Shown here in pieces: positions 63,843-64,000 of a stretch of DNA of 64,000 nucleotides. A model generated the notes under the pieces. The model had not been told where the DNA came from. It ran no database searches and saw only the letters and a list, made by a program, of their open reading frames with translations. This DNA comes from Brienomyrus brachyistius (lineage: Eukaryota; Chordata; Actinopteri; Osteoglossiformes; Mormyridae), in assembly GCF_023856365.1 (NCBI RefSeq), contig NC_064535.1, positions 10,312,363 through 10,376,362 of the forward strand. Direction: 5' to 3'. A program made the translations under genes and the position numbers. How positions within the stretch are numbered: position 1 is the first letter of the stretch; each line of letters starts with the position of its first letter.

Positions 63843-64000
63843 CTATGATTAAGAGGAGAGAACACACAATATAAACTGTATCCATTTTAAAAGGAATGAT
63901 GATACATTATATTCACCTTGAAAACAAATGAAGAAATTAAAGCAGTATCAAATATTGAAGAACACTGGAAGTAGGGATACAAAATACAGATAAATCAGGT
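63843..64000 (-). other. Intron of the REEP3-type gene, continuing past the window
   Basis: Directly before the acceptor of the first visible exon. No further exon is recognisable here, so the start codon exon is outside. Confidence 0.7.

Noticed and set aside
1..64000. CRISPR array, operon, phage or other prokaryotic system
   Set aside because: Introns, poly(A) signals and repeat families show animal nuclear DNA; no spaced repeat array present.

Overview
The window is nuclear DNA of a ray-finned fish, almost certainly a teleost. The genes have many short exons with GT-AG introns and occupy a small part of the sequence. The repeats are types common in fish genomes: a tRNA-derived SINE ending in (ATGG)n, a CR1/Rex1-like LINE, Tc1/mariner and hAT remnants, small inverted-repeat elements, and long G/C and CA/GT runs. 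I cannot name the species.

Layout. Positions 1 to about 30,230 form a gene-poor region with scattered repeats and several non-repeat blocks that could be distal regulatory DNA. At 30.2-34.4 kb on the + strand is cyp26c1, a retinoic-acid-degrading cytochrome P450. It has a TATA-containing promoter, a probable non-coding first exon, six coding exons (557 residues) and a poly(A) signal. From 34.4 to 48.7 kb is a repeat-rich convergent interval with a strong CTCF-like motif at 36.87 kb. At 48.7-58.1 kb on the - strand is a 12-exon SLC22 transporter of the SLC22A15 type (498 residues). About 1.2 kb upstream of its start codon, on the same strand, is the stop codon of a REEP3-type endoplasmic reticulum shaping protein (59.3-63.8 kb). 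Its first coding exon lies beyond the right edge.

All exon joins given here were made by hand and keep one open frame through consistent splice phases. The three genes do not form a pathway; they are linked neighbours. In tetrapods CYP26C1 sits next to CYP26A1. No second CYP26 gene is visible here within 30 kb upstream or 30 kb downstream, which fits a teleost locus that lost one member after genome duplication. No bacterial-type operon, CRISPR array, tRNA or rRNA gene was seen. The most interesting leads are non-coding: a cluster of Pbx/Meis-like motifs at 18.9-19.1 kb, nuclear-receptor half-sites near 26.2-26.4 kb, and the CTCF-like site downstream of cyp26c1.
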